Below are positions 42,221-54,117 of a stretch of 64,000 nucleotides of DNA, one piece after another. This DNA comes from JALYOC01 sp036675345. Lineage in GTDB: Bacteria > Myxococcota > Myxococcia > Myxococcales > Myxococcaceae. Positions within the stretch are counted from its first letter, which is position 1, and each line of letters begins with the position of its first letter. Position numbers and translations under genes: made by a program. The notes under the pieces were generated by a model. That model searched no databases, was not told the DNA's origin, and was given only the letters and a program-made list of their open reading frames with translations. The stretch spans positions 48,716 to 112,715 of the forward strand of contig JAKFFE010000009.1 in NCBI GenBank assembly GCA_036675345.1, in the 5' to 3' direction.

Positions 42221-45115
42221 ATGCCGTTGCTGCTGATCCTCCTTCTCCCCTTCCTGGCCGCGCTGTTCGCCGCGCTGCTGCCGACCCATGCCCGCAACCG
42301 GGCGGCGCTGCTGGCCGGGTTGACCGCCCTGACGGCGACGGTGGGGACCGCGCTGCACTTCCCGGCGGTGGCGGAGGGCGGGGTGTTGACCCAGCGCTGG
42401 GACTGGGTGCCGGCGCTGGGCCTGCAGCTGGTGCTGCGGCTGGACGGCTTCTCCTGGATGTTCAGCCTGCTGGTGCTGGGGATCGGCGCCCTGGTGGCGC
42501 TGTATGCCCGCTACTACCTCTCCGCGGCGGATCCGATGCCGCGGTTCTACAGCTTCTTCCTGGCCTTCATGGGGGCGATGACCGGGGTGGTCCTCTCCGG
42601 GAACCTGATCCAGCTGGTGTTCTTCTGGGAGCTGACCTCCCTCTTCTCCTTCCTGCTGATCGGCTACTGGCACCACCGCAAGGACGCCGAGCGCGGCGCC
42701 CGGATGGCGCTGACTGTCACCGCCGCCGGTGGCCTCTGCCTGCTGGCCGGGGTGCTGGTGCTGGGCTCGGTGGTGGGCAGCTACGACCTGGAGGTGGTGC
42801 TGCAGAGCGCGGAGAAGGTCCAGGAGCACCCGCTGTACCCGGTGATCCTGGGCCTGGTGCTGCTGGGGGCCTTCACCAAGAGCGCCCAGTTCCCCTTCCA
42901 CTTCTGGCTCCCCCACGCGATGGCCGCGCCCACCCCGGTGTCGGCGTACCTGCACTCGGCCACCATGGTGAAGGCGGGGGTGTTCCTGCTGGCCCGGCTG
43001 TGGCCTGTGCTGGCGGGGACCGAACAGTGGTTCTGGTGGGTGGGCAGCGCAGGGCTGATCACCCTGCTGCTGGGCGCCTACGCGGCGATGTTCCAGAACG
43101 ACCTCAAGGGCCTGCTGGCCTACTCCACCCTCTCCCACCTGGGGTTGATCACCCTGCTGCTGGGGCTGAACAGCCCGCTGGCGGCGGTGGCGGCGGTGTT
43201 CCACATCATGAACCACGCCACCTTCAAGGCGTCGCTGTTCATGGCGGTGGGGATCATCGACCACGAGACCGGGACCCGGGATCTGCGCAAGCTCTCCGGG
43301 CTGCTGCGGGCGATGCCGATCACCGCCACCCTGGCGATGGTGGCCAGCGCGGCGATGGCCGGGGTGCCGCTGCTCAACGGCTTCCTCTCCAAGGAGATGT
43401 TCTTCGCGGAGACGGTGTTCCTCAAGGCCAGCGGCTGGGTGGAGTGGACCCTGCCGGTGCTGGCGGCGGTGGCCGGGATGGGCAGCGTGGCCTACTCGCT
43501 GCGCTTCACCGTGGACGTGTTCTTTGGTCCCTCCTGCAAGGGGGTGGTGCCGCGCGAACCCCACGAGGCCCCGCTGTGGATGCGGGTCCCGGTGGAGCTG
43601 CTGGTGCTGGTGTGTCTGATCGTGGGGGTGGCGCCGGCCGCCTCGGTGGCGGTGATCCTTGACGCGGCCTCGCTGCCGGTGGTGGGCGGCACCCTCCCCT
43701 CCTACAGCCTGGCGGTGTGGCACGGGTTCAACCTCCCGCTGCTGATGAGCGGGGTGGCGCTGCTGGGCGGGACCGCCCTCTACCTGGCGCAGCGTCGCGC
43801 CCAGGCCCGGGGCTGGTTGATCGCAGCCCCGGTGCTGGACCGGGTGGACGGCAAGCGGCTCTTCGAAGGACTGCTCACCGGGCTCACCCGGGGCGGCCGC
43901 TGGGTGCGACGACAGCTGCTCACCGCCGGGCTGCAGCACCAGCTGCTGGCGGTGTTGGTGGTGACCCTGATGGTGGCGGTGCTGGCGCTGTGGGAGGGCG
44001 TGGGGTTGGGGAGCCGCCCGCTGATCCCGCTCAAGGGGGCGTTCGCCTCGCTGTGGGTGGTGGGCGGCGCCGCGGCGCTGGGCGCGGCCTGGCAGGCCAA
44101 GTACCACCGGCTGGCGGCGCTGATGCTGGCCGCGGTGGCCGGGCTGGTCAGCGCGCTGACCTTCAGCTGGTTCTCGGCGCCGGACCTGGCGCTGACCCAG
44201 CTGGTGGTGGACGTGGTGACCACCCTGTTGATCCTGCTGGGGCTGCGCTGGCTGCCCGCCCGGGAGCCCCGCCGCGGGGTGTTCAACCCGGGGACCCTGC
44301 GCCGCGCCCACCTCCGCCGGGGCCGGGACCTGGGAATCGCCATCGCCGCCGGCACCGGAATGGCCACCCTGGCCTACGCGGTGGCCACCCGCCCCTTCCC
44401 CCAGAGCATCTCCCCCTTCTTCCTGGAACGGGCCCAGACCGAAGGGGGCGGGCGGAACGTGGTCAACGTGATGCTGGTGGACTTCCGCGGCTTCGACACC
44501 TTCGGGGAGGGGGTGGTGCTGGCCCTGGTGGCGCTGACCGTCTACGCGCTGTTGCGCCGCTTCCGCCCCGCGCCCCAGGTGCTGGCCCTGCCGCCGCAGC
44601 AGCGCGCGGTCCCGGCGGACCTGGACACCGATCTGCTCAACCCCCGGCGGGCCAAGGACACCGCGGTCGGCTACCTGATGGTCCCCGCGGTGCTGGTCCG
44701 GCTGCTGTTGCCGGTCACCGGGGTGGTGGCCGCCTACCTGTTCTTCCGCGGGCACAACGCGCCCGGGGGCGGCTTCGTGGCCGGGCTGGTGATGTCGGTG
44801 GGCTTTCTGCTCCAGTACGTGGTCTCCGGCACCGAGTGGGTGGAGGAGCACCTGGACCTGGCGCCCCGCACCCTGCTGGCGTTGGGGTTGCTGCTGGTGC
44901 TGGGGACCGGGGTGGGCGCGTGGGTGGCCGGCTATCCCTTGCTCACCTCCCACGCCTGGCACTGGAACCTGACCGGGCTGGGCGAGGTGCACCTGCCCAG
45001 CGCCACCTTCTTCGACCTGGGGGTGTTCCTGTTGGTGCTGGGCTCCACCATCTTCATCCTCACCGCCCTGGCCCACCAGTCGGTGCGCGCCCACCGGCAC
45101 CAGGAGAACGACTGA
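42221..45115 (+). CDS. mrpA: Mrp-type Na+/H+ antiporter subunits A and B fused
   Basis: A 964-residue membrane protein that starts the Mrp operon. The N-terminal 500 residues are a NuoL-type proton pump with the conserved Glu in FFWELTSLF (E137) and the KSAQFPFHFWLP block (Lys near 220). A MbhD/DUF4040-like region follows near 660 (DLALTQLVVDVVT), then a MrpB domain from about 817 (RGHNAPGGGFVAGLVMSVGFL). In many Proteobacteria A and B are fused in this way. An upstream GTG adds four residues; the ATG is preferred, but neither has a good Shine-Dalgarno. Its TGA overlaps the mrpC ATG (TGATG). Confidence 0.93.
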   Translation: MPLLLILLLPFLAALFAALLPTHARNRAALLAGLTALTATVGTALHFPAVAEGGVLTQRWDWVPALGLQLVLRLDGFSWMFSLLVLGIGALVALYARYYLSAADPMPRFYSFFLAFMGAMTGVVLSGNLIQLVFFWELTSLFSFLLIGYWHHRKDAERGARMALTVTAAGGLCLLAGVLVLGSVVGSYDLEVVLQSAEKVQEHPLYPVILGLVLLGAFTKSAQFPFHFWLPHAMAAPTPVSAYLHSATMVKAGVFLLARLWPVLAGTEQWFWWVGSAGLITLLLGAYAAMFQNDLKGLLAYSTLSHLGLITLLLGLNSPLAAVAAVFHIMNHATFKASLFMAVGIIDHETGTRDLRKLSGLLRAMPITATLAMVASAAMAGVPLLNGFLSKEMFFAETVFLKASGWVEWTLPVLAAVAGMGSVAYSLRFTVDVFFGPSCKGVVPREPHEAPLWMRVPVELLVLVCLIVGVAPAASVAVILDAASLPVVGGTLPSYSLAVWHGFNLPLLMSGVALLGGTALYLAQRRAQARGWLIAAPVLDRVDGKRLFEGLLTGLTRGGRWVRRQLLTAGLQHQLLAVLVVTLMVAVLALWEGVGLGSRPLIPLKGAFASLWVVGGAAALGAAWQAKYHRLAALMLAAVAGLVSALTFSWFSAPDLALTQLVVDVVTTLLILLGLRWLPAREPRRGVFNPGTLRRAHLRRGRDLGIAIAAGTGMATLAYAVATRPFPQSISPFFLERAQTEGGGRNVVNVMLVDFRGFDTFGEGVVLALVALTVYALLRRFRPAPQVLALPPQQRAVPADLDTDLLNPRRAKDTAVGYLMVPAVLVRLLLPVTGVVAAYLFFRGHNAPGGGFVAGLVMSVGFLLQYVVSGTEWVEEHLDLAPRTLLALGLLLVLGTGVGAWVAGYPLLTSHAWHWNLTGLGEVHLPSATFFDLGVFLLVLGSTIFILTALAHQSVRAHRHQEND

Positions 45116-45450
45116 TGGAGGCGGTGCTGGCGCTGGCGATTGGGGTGCTGAGCGGGGCCGGGGTGTGGCTGATCCTGCGCCCGCGGACCTTCCAGGTGGT
45201 GATCGGCCTCACCCTGCTCTCCTATGCGGTGAACCTGTTCATCTTCAGCATGGGCCGGCTGGCGATCGACAAGGAGCCGATCCTGGCGGAGGGGATTGAG
45301 CCCAACCTGGCCAATTACACCGACCCGATGCCCCAGGCGCTGGTGCTGACCGCGATCGTGATCAGCTTCGCGATGACCGCGCTGTTGCTGGTGGTGCTGC
45401 TGGCCTCCCGGGGGCTGACCGGCACCGACCACGTGGACGGTGTGGAATGA
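45115..45450 (+). CDS. mrpC: Mrp antiporter subunit C
   Basis: A 111-residue three-helix NuoK-like protein. The characteristic AIGVLSGAGVWLILRPRTFQVV and LSYAVNLFIF segments are present, with the conserved Tyr-Ala-Val-Asn, and a VLTAIVISFAMTAL helix. It forms part of the membrane arm that couples cation export to proton uptake. It overlaps subunit A by one base (TGATG) and subunit D by four bases. Confidence 0.92.
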   Translation: MEAVLALAIGVLSGAGVWLILRPRTFQVVIGLTLLSYAVNLFIFSMGRLAIDKEPILAEGIEPNLANYTDPMPQALVLTAIVISFAMTALLLVVLLASRGLTGTDHVDGVE

Positions 45451-47072
45451 TCCTCGAGGCGCTGCTCCCGCACCTGCTGCTGGTGCCGATCCTGCTCCCG
45501 ATGCTGACCGCCGCCGGGCTGCTGTTGCTGGGCGAGGGCCGCCGGCCGCTGAAGGGTGCCCTCAGCGCCACCTCCGCCCTGCTGGGGCTGGCCGCCTCGG
45601 TGGCGCTGTTAAGCTGGGTGGACCGCCACGGGCCGCTGGCCTACCTGCCGGGGAACTGGCCCGCCCCGTTCGGGATCTCGGTGGTGGCGGACCGGCTGTC
45701 CACCCTGATGCTGGTGCTGGCCAGCCTGGTGGGCTTTTGTTCCATCCTCTTCTCCACCGCCCGCTGGCACCGGGCCGGGGTGCACTTCCATCCGCTGGCC
45801 CAGCTGCAGCTGATGGGGCTGGCCGGCGCGTTCCTCACCGGGGACCTGTTCAACCTGTTCGTGTTCTTCGAGATCACCCTCGCCGCCTCCTACGGGTTGC
45901 TGCTGCACGGGTCGGGGCGGGCGCGGGTGCGGGCCGGGCTGCACTACGTGGTGATCAACCTGGCCGCCTCCTCCCTGTTCCTGATTGGCGCCACGATGCT
46001 GTACGGGGTGACCGGCACCCTGAACCTGGCCGACCTCTCGCTGCGGGTGATGGAGGTGGCGCCCGCGGATCGCGGCCTGCTGCACGCCGCGGCGGGGATC
46101 CTGGCGGTGGCGTTCCTGGCCAAGGCCGCGGTGTGGCCGCTGAACTTCTGGCTGGGCCCGGCCTACGCCGCCGCCACCCCGCCGGTGGCGGGGATGTTCG
46201 CCATCCTCACCAAGGTGGGGGTGTACGCGCTGGCCCGGCTGTGGACCCTGCTCTTCTCCGCCGGCCCCTCCGCCGGCTTCGGGGGCGACGCGCTGTTGGT
46301 GTTCGGCCTGGTCACCGTGACCCTGGGCGCGCTGGGGATGATCGGCGCCTCCCGCCTGGCGCACCTGGCCGGGTACTGCGTGGTGGTCTCCTCGGGGACG
46401 GTGCTGGCCGCGCTCAGCTTCGGTCAGGCCACGCTCAGCGGGGGGGCGCTGTTCTACCTGTTCAGCTCCACCCTCACCGCCAGCGCCTTCTTCCTGCTGA
46501 TCGACCTGGTGGATCGCTGGCGGCGGGCGGGGGAGACCCTGGATGACGAGGCGCCGTTCCTCTCCCCCAATCTGCAGGTGGAGCAGCGGGTGAACCTGGA
46601 CGATGACCAGGAGCAGGTGGTGGGCTGGCCGTTCCCGGCCTCCACCGCCCTGATGGGCCTGGCCTTCATGGCCTGCACCCTGCTCTTCGCCGGGCTGCCC
46701 CCGCTCTCCAGCTTCGTGGCCAAGCTGGCCATGCTCTCCGCCGCCCTGGGCGGCGCCACCGGGGTGGGCCCCCGCCAGTGGCTGTTCCTGGGGATCCTGC
46801 TCGGCTCCGGCCTGCTGACCCTGGTGGCGCTGCTCCGCGCCGGGGTCCGGGTGTTCTGGTCCACCACCCAGCGGCCGGGCCCCCGGGTGCGGGTCAGCGA
46901 GGGGCTGCCGGTGGTCTCGCTGCTCTCGATCTGTCTGGGGCTGACCCTGGCAGCGACGCCGGTGCTGGGCTTCGTCTCCCGGGCCGCGGCCGCCCTGCAC
47001 GCGCCGGACGCCTACCGCCAGGCGGTGCTCTCCGCGCCGGTGGTCCCCTCCCCTCCGGAGGCGACGCGATGA
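45447..47072 (+). CDS. mrpD: Mrp antiporter subunit D
   Basis: A 541-residue NuoM/NuoN-like antiporter subunit. It has the conserved Glu in VFFEITLAASY and the Lys region FLAKAAVWPLNFWL, followed by a TPPVAGMFAILTKVGVYALARL block. A charged, soluble loop of about 40 residues (LDDEAPFLSP to EQVVGWPF) between helices is longer than in most MrpD. Overlapping ATGA junctions on both sides imply strict coexpression with the other subunits. Confidence 0.93.
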   Translation: MILEALLPHLLLVPILLPMLTAAGLLLLGEGRRPLKGALSATSALLGLAASVALLSWVDRHGPLAYLPGNWPAPFGISVVADRLSTLMLVLASLVGFCSILFSTARWHRAGVHFHPLAQLQLMGLAGAFLTGDLFNLFVFFEITLAASYGLLLHGSGRARVRAGLHYVVINLAASSLFLIGATMLYGVTGTLNLADLSLRVMEVAPADRGLLHAAAGILAVAFLAKAAVWPLNFWLGPAYAAATPPVAGMFAILTKVGVYALARLWTLLFSAGPSAGFGGDALLVFGLVTVTLGALGMIGASRLAHLAGYCVVVSSGTVLAALSFGQATLSGGALFYLFSSTLTASAFFLLIDLVDRWRRAGETLDDEAPFLSPNLQVEQRVNLDDDQEQVVGWPFPASTALMGLAFMACTLLFAGLPPLSSFVAKLAMLSAALGGATGVGPRQWLFLGILLGSGLLTLVALLRAGVRVFWSTTQRPGPRVRVSEGLPVVSLLSICLGLTLAATPVLGFVSRAAAALHAPDAYRQAVLSAPVVPSPPEATR

Positions 47073-47557
47073 AGCGGCTGCTCCCCTCTCCTGTGCTCTC
47101 GATCTCGCTGTTCGGGCTGTGGGTGCTGCTCAGCCAGTCGGTGGACACCGGCACCCTGGCGATCGGCGCGCTGGTGGCGCTGGTCCTTCCCCGGCTGACC
47201 CTGGGGCTGCGCCCGGCGCCGGTGCAGATGCGGCGTCCGGGGGTGATCGCCCGGCTGATGCTGCGGGTGGGCTGGGACATGCTCCGCTCCAACCTCTCGG
47301 TGGCCGGGACCCTGCTCCGCCGCCGCTCGCGGGACATCCCCTCCGCCTTCGTCCGCGTCCCGCTGCAGCTGCGCGACCCCAACGCGCTGGCGGTGCTGGC
47401 GATGATCGTCACCACCGTCCCCGGGACCGCCTGGGCCGAGCTGTCCGCCGACCGCAGCGTGCTGTTGCTGCATGTGTTCTCGGTGGAGGACGAGCAGGCG
47501 TTGATCGACAGCATCCGGGACCACTACCTCCAGCCGTTGAAGGAGATCTTCGAATGA
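47069..47557 (+). CDS. mrpE: Mrp antiporter subunit E
   Basis: A 162-residue membrane protein with two to three N-terminal helices and a C-terminal soluble domain. The MrpE signature segments are visible: DPNALAVLAMIVTTVPGTAWAEL and LHVFSVEDEQAL. It completes the small membrane module (E, F and G). The start overlaps the mrpD stop (ATGA), and its stop overlaps the mrpF start. Confidence 0.9.
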   Translation: MKRLLPSPVLSISLFGLWVLLSQSVDTGTLAIGALVALVLPRLTLGLRPAPVQMRRPGVIARLMLRVGWDMLRSNLSVAGTLLRRRSRDIPSAFVRVPLQLRDPNALAVLAMIVTTVPGTAWAELSADRSVLLLHVFSVEDEQALIDSIRDHYLQPLKEIFE

Positions 47558-47832
47558 GCCCCCTCCTCTCCTGGGCGCTGCGCTTCGCGCTGGGGTGTCT
47601 GATCCTGGCGATGATGCTGGCCCTCTCCCGGCTGTTCCGCGGGCCCTCGGCGCAGGACCGGGTGCTGGCCCTGGACTGCTTCACCCTCAACACCATGCTG
47701 GTGATGCTGACCCTGGGCCTCAGCTACCGCAGCAGCACCTACTTCGAGGCCGCGCTGCTGATTTCCCTGCTGGGGTTCGTGGGCTCCACCGCGATGGCCA
47801 AGTTCCTGCTGCGGGGCGAGGTGATCGAATGA
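47554..47832 (+). CDS. mrpF: Mrp antiporter subunit F
   Basis: A 92-residue three-helix protein with the family segment RLFRGPSAQDRVLALDCF followed by NTMLVMLTLGL. The Asp in AQDRVLALD is the conserved acidic residue that the family is thought to need for ion exchange. ATGA overlaps join it to mrpE and mrpG. Confidence 0.92.
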   Translation: MSPLLSWALRFALGCLILAMMLALSRLFRGPSAQDRVLALDCFTLNTMLVMLTLGLSYRSSTYFEAALLISLLGFVGSTAMAKFLLRGEVIE

Positions 47833-48206
47833 CCACCCAGCTTCCCCTGTGGGTGGACCTGGTGGCCGCGGTGCTGGTGGTGCTGGCCGGCCTCCTGGCG
47901 CTGGTGGGCAGCTTCGGGCTGGCCCGGCTGACCGACTTCTACCAGCGGGTGCACGCCCCCACCCTGGGCGCCACCGCCGGCACCTGGGCCCTGACCCTGG
48001 CCTCGGCGCTGCAGTTCTCCTTCCTGCGCGAGACCCTGTTCGTGCACGCGCTGGTGATCCCGATCTTCCTGGCGATCACCGCCCCGGTGACCACCGTGTT
48101 CCTGATGCGGGCCGCGCTGTTCCGGCACCGGCTGGCGGGGCGGCCGGTGCCGGCCTCGGTCACTCCCGGGGCGGGACCGCAGCCGCGGACTCCCGGTCCG
48201 GCTTGA
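47829..48206 (+). CDS. mrpG: Mrp antiporter subunit G
   Basis: A 125-residue three-helix protein ending the operon. The segment GSFGLARLTDFYQRVHAPT with the following LGATAGTW is the MrpG signature. A Pro/Gly-rich tail of about 20 residues is extra. The gene order A(B)-C-D-E-F-G matches group-2 Mrp operons with fused A and B. The next gene begins ten bases later and may be co-transcribed. Confidence 0.92.
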   Translation: MTTQLPLWVDLVAAVLVVLAGLLALVGSFGLARLTDFYQRVHAPTLGATAGTWALTLASALQFSFLRETLFVHALVIPIFLAITAPVTTVFLMRAALFRHRLAGRPVPASVTPGAGPQPRTPGPA

Positions 48207-48216
48207 CTCCCGGAGG

Positions 48217-49275
48217 GTGACGCAGTCCCATCGGCGGATGCCGTCGGTCTCGCTGCGTCCGTTGGTGGTGGAGGGCGTCACCCCCTTTGCCCAGGGCTTC
48301 GGGGCCCGGGCCACCGCGGCCGCGGACATCCTGGTGGAGGCGATCGTCGGGCTCTCCAACTACTCGGAGGAGGGCCTGGCCTACGCGCCGCTGGTGTTCG
48401 TGAGCAGTGACCTGCCCGGAGCGCTGGCGGCGCTGGGCGGCAGCGATCCGATCCTGATTGGTGCCGAACCCCAGGGGGCGGCGGCCGCGCGGGCCGCGCT
48501 GCGCAGCTGTGCCCCGCTGGGCGAGGGCCGACGGTGGGCGGTGTTCCTGCACCTGGGGGGAGAGGCGCTGGAGTACGGCCTGTTCCGGCCGGAGGGTTCC
48601 CCGCTGCGGCCCACCTCGTTCGAGCTGTTGCGGCGGCTGCATGCCGGCGCGCCGCCCACGGTGGGGCTGACCCAGCTGCGCTCGGGGGTGGTGGAGGTGC
48701 GCTCCTCCACCGGGCTGGGACGCTACTTCGACTTCTCCGGCTCCCCGGAGGAGGCCCGGAACCCGGGCTACGTGGTGCAGGAGTTCATGGCCGCGGTGAC
48801 CGCCACCGCGCAGCTGGACGTCCGCCCCCAGCTGCAGGCGTTCTATTACCGGCTGGGGGTGGAGATCCTCACCGGCAACCACGGCGCGCTGGCGGCGGTG
48901 CTGGCCCCCGGAGAGGCGATGCCGGGCTTTCTGGGCGACGGGAACTGGCTGGCCCACCCGGTGGACCTGACCCCCACCATCCGCCAGGAGAATGCCGGCT
49001 CCTCCAGCGCGGGGACCCAGGCGCTGTTCGCCTACTCGCAGTTGATCCGGCGGATGACGATGATGGATGGGATCACAGTCTTCGGCTCGGAGGGGACGGT
49101 GCGCGCCTACGGCTGCTTCTTGCGCGAACCCCACACCCAGGTCCATCCCGGCCGGGCCGCGGGAGGCGCCCGGCGGAGGGCCTTCGAGGATCTCCGGTCC
49201 CGGGTCGGGCACGGGCTGACCGCGGCGCTGTATCGCTCCCAGGATGGGGCGGCCGACTGCGTGACCGCCTCCTAG
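48217..49275 (+). CDS. DisA-N-fold-like sensor protein (putative DACNV-type)
   Basis: A 352-residue cytoplasmic protein. The C-terminal half contains MMDGITVFGSEGTVRAYGCF, closely resembling the DGA...G-x-I-x-A-x-G-x-x-L strand-turn-strand of di-adenylate cyclase (DisA/CdaA) domains. The downstream RHR catalytic motif is missing, so it probably binds a nucleotide and does not make c-di-AMP. It follows the cation antiporter operon by ten bases. Cyclic di-AMP is a known controller of K+/Na+ and osmolyte transport in other bacteria, which makes the location suggestive. The GTG at 48217 has a Shine-Dalgarno directly adjacent; an ATG at 48238 is an alternative start. Confidence 0.5.
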   Translation: MTQSHRRMPSVSLRPLVVEGVTPFAQGFGARATAAADILVEAIVGLSNYSEEGLAYAPLVFVSSDLPGALAALGGSDPILIGAEPQGAAAARAALRSCAPLGEGRRWAVFLHLGGEALEYGLFRPEGSPLRPTSFELLRRLHAGAPPTVGLTQLRSGVVEVRSSTGLGRYFDFSGSPEEARNPGYVVQEFMAAVTATAQLDVRPQLQAFYYRLGVEILTGNHGALAAVLAPGEAMPGFLGDGNWLAHPVDLTPTIRQENAGSSSAGTQALFAYSQLIRRMTMMDGITVFGSEGTVRAYGCFLREPHTQVHPGRAAGGARRRAFEDLRSRVGHGLTAALYRSQDGAADCVTAS

Positions 49276-49332
49276 GAGGAGGAGCCGGCAGGCAGCGGTG
49301 GCCCCCCGGAGGTTGGAGCTAGACTCCCGGCC

Positions 49333-52182
<2,850 letters not shown>

Positions 52183-52301
52183 AGCGCACCGGCCCCCGGG
52201 TGAGCCGCCTCGACTGGCGCCCCGGCCGGGCGGGGGACTCAGGCTTGGGTTCTGGGTTCGCCTCCGCTACCTTCCGCGCCTCTTCTCCTGGAGGTCTAGA
52301 A

Positions 52302-52820
52302 ATGAAGCGCTTGGTCCTGGGTGTGATGGCTCTCTCGCTGGTGACCGCTTGCGCCGGTCCCACCCGGGAGACGTACCTGCAGGAGAGGGCCGGAGAGTTC
52401 ATGTTCAACAAGCCGCTCAAGGAGGTCTGGCCGCACGTGAAGGCGATCCTCAAGGAGGACGGCTTCAACTGGCAGGACAACCCCAGCCAGGCCTTCATCC
52501 GCACCGAGTTCAAGGAGGACACCGGCAGCTCCGCCATGTCCACCTCCAGCACCCGCTACTCGGTGGAGGGCTACGCGATCGACGCGGGCCACAGCCGGAT
52601 CCGCTTCATGCGCAACTCGGTGGCGGCCAGCGGCAGCTCGGGAATGGCGGACCCCCGCGCCCAGGCCACCGCCTACGCCGGCGCCAACGCCTCGGGCCGC
52701 AACGCCGGGCTCGCCAGCGCCGCCCGGGATCTGAAGATGGAGTGGCGGGTGATCCAGCGCGCCTCCCCCGAGCAGGCCGCCGAGCTGGAAGCGGAAGCGG
52801 ACGCCAAGTTCAAGAAGTAG
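52302..52820 (+). CDS. Lipoprotein of unknown function
   Basis: A 172-residue lipoprotein with a lipobox LVTAC (Cys17) and a strong GGAGG eight bases before the ATG. The mature part is a small alpha/beta domain with the segment KPLKEVWPHVKAILKEDGF, which resembles the start of outer-membrane BamC-like or DUF3568-type lipoprotein domains, though the match is weak. A Ser/Gly/Ala-rich stretch follows and the end is charged. Only eight bases separate it from the amidotransferase gene. Function unknown. Confidence 0.75.
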   Translation: MKRLVLGVMALSLVTACAGPTRETYLQERAGEFMFNKPLKEVWPHVKAILKEDGFNWQDNPSQAFIRTEFKEDTGSSAMSTSSTRYSVEGYAIDAGHSRIRFMRNSVAASGSSGMADPRAQATAYAGANASGRNAGLASAARDLKMEWRVIQRASPEQAAELEAEADAKFKK

Positions 52821-52828
52821 CCCGGGCG

Positions 52829-53527
52829 ATGAAGGCGATCATCCTCCAGCACGAAGAGCACGAGGGCCCGGCGCTGCTGGAGGCCCCGCTGCGCGCCGCC
52901 GGCTTCACCCTGGTCCCCCGCTTCCGCACCGTGAAGCATGAGGACCTGGCCGCGGAGCTGGTGGTGGTGATGGGCGGCTCGATGGGTGTCCACCAGTCCG
53001 ACCAGCACCCCTTCCTGCGCGAGGAGCTGGGCCTGTTGCAGCAGCGGCTGCTGATGGACCGCCCGGTGCTGGGGATCTGCCTGGGCGCGCAGCTGCTGGC
53101 CGCCGCCGCCGGGGCGGAGGTCTCGGTGGGCAAGAACGGCTTCGAGCTGGGCGCGGCCCCGGTGCGCTGGACGGCGGAGGGTCTGGAGGACCCGGTGATC
53201 GCCGGGGTGCCGCCCCGGCTGGTGGTGGCCCACTGGCACGGGGACACCTACTCCGCGGTCCCGGAGGGGACCCTGCTGGCCTCCACCGATCGCTACACCC
53301 AGCAGGCCTTCCGGGTGGGCCGCTCCTACGGGTTCCAGTTCCACCCCGAGCTGGGCGCCGCCGACCTGGAGCGCTGGCTGGACACCTCCCCCGAGGAGCT
53401 GGCGGAGCGGAAGAAGGACCCGGCCGAGCTTCGGGCCCAGCTGCCCAAGCTCAAGGGCGCGGAGCCGGCGATCAAGGCCCTGCTGCAGCGGCTGGCGGAT
53501 CACTTCGCGGTGGCCGCCCGGGGCTGA
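52829..53527 (+). CDS. Class I glutamine amidotransferase (GMP synthase-like)
   Basis: A 232-residue cytoplasmic protein with the class I GATase triad: nucleophile C84 in GICLGAQ, and H172 and E174 in FQFHPE. There is no synthetase domain; such stand-alone enzymes transfer or hydrolyse glutamine, or act on gamma-glutamyl compounds. The VVVMGGSMGV and AHWHGDT segments are typical of the GMP-synthase-like group. A C-terminal helical tail of about 50 residues is charged. The substrate is unknown. Confidence 0.87.
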   Translation: MKAIILQHEEHEGPALLEAPLRAAGFTLVPRFRTVKHEDLAAELVVVMGGSMGVHQSDQHPFLREELGLLQQRLLMDRPVLGICLGAQLLAAAAGAEVSVGKNGFELGAAPVRWTAEGLEDPVIAGVPPRLVVAHWHGDTYSAVPEGTLLASTDRYTQQAFRVGRSYGFQFHPELGAADLERWLDTSPEELAERKKDPAELRAQLPKLKGAEPAIKALLQRLADHFAVAARG

Positions 53528-53609
53528 AGCGGGGAGGTTCAAGGCCCGTGCGGCGCCGTGTCTGGACACCGACAGCCCCACGCTCCTCTGCCGACGGTAT
53601 TGTTCATCA

Positions 53610-54095
53610 ATGCGACCCACCACCATCGCCAAAGCAAAGAACGTGATGCGGCGCGCTGCGCGAGAGTTGATTGATCCGGTTCCATCCAAGCGCGAGCTTG
53701 AGGAGTTGTGGGATCACTTCGCCGATCGCTGTGCCTACTGTGATGTGCAGCTGGAGAGGGCTTCTCGAATTGCACATCTAGACCATGCCGATGCGGACGG
53801 CGGGAACGGCATTGGCAATCGCATCCTCGCCTGTGCCCATTGCAATGGTGACCTGAAGAGGGAGCAGCACTGGAGGGCCTTCCTGGAGCGACAAGTCTCC
53901 GATGAGTCTGCGCTCAAGCGACGGTTGGCCAGGATTGAGGCCTGGCAGACCCGCCACTCCACTGCCCCTCCGCAGGCCCTGGATCCAGCGGTTCAGACGG
54001 CCTTGGCTCGCATCGAGCAGGCAATCGCAGATTACGACAAGGCTTGCCTTGAACTCAGGGCACTGGCTCGCAGAGCTTCTCCGACCTCGCCTTAG
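53610..54095 (+). CDS. HNH endonuclease
   Basis: A 161-residue protein with a compact HNH nuclease core: C41-x2-C44, H56-L-D-H59, an Asn-rich loop (GNGIGNR), then C75-A-H-C78-N. The cysteines would bind structural zinc and the His-Asn pair the catalytic metal. A C-terminal helical extension of about 70 residues could bind DNA. From here GC content drops and codon usage becomes less extreme than in the flanking genes, suggesting that the segment was acquired. It is the first gene of a defence-like island and converges with the toxin-antitoxin-chaperone operon. Confidence 0.75.
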   Translation: MRPTTIAKAKNVMRRAARELIDPVPSKRELEELWDHFADRCAYCDVQLERASRIAHLDHADADGGNGIGNRILACAHCNGDLKREQHWRAFLERQVSDESALKRRLARIEAWQTRHSTAPPQALDPAVQTALARIEQAIADYDKACLELRALARRASPTSP

Positions 54096-54117
54096 TCTTT
54101 TCCAAGGCCCTTGCGCC

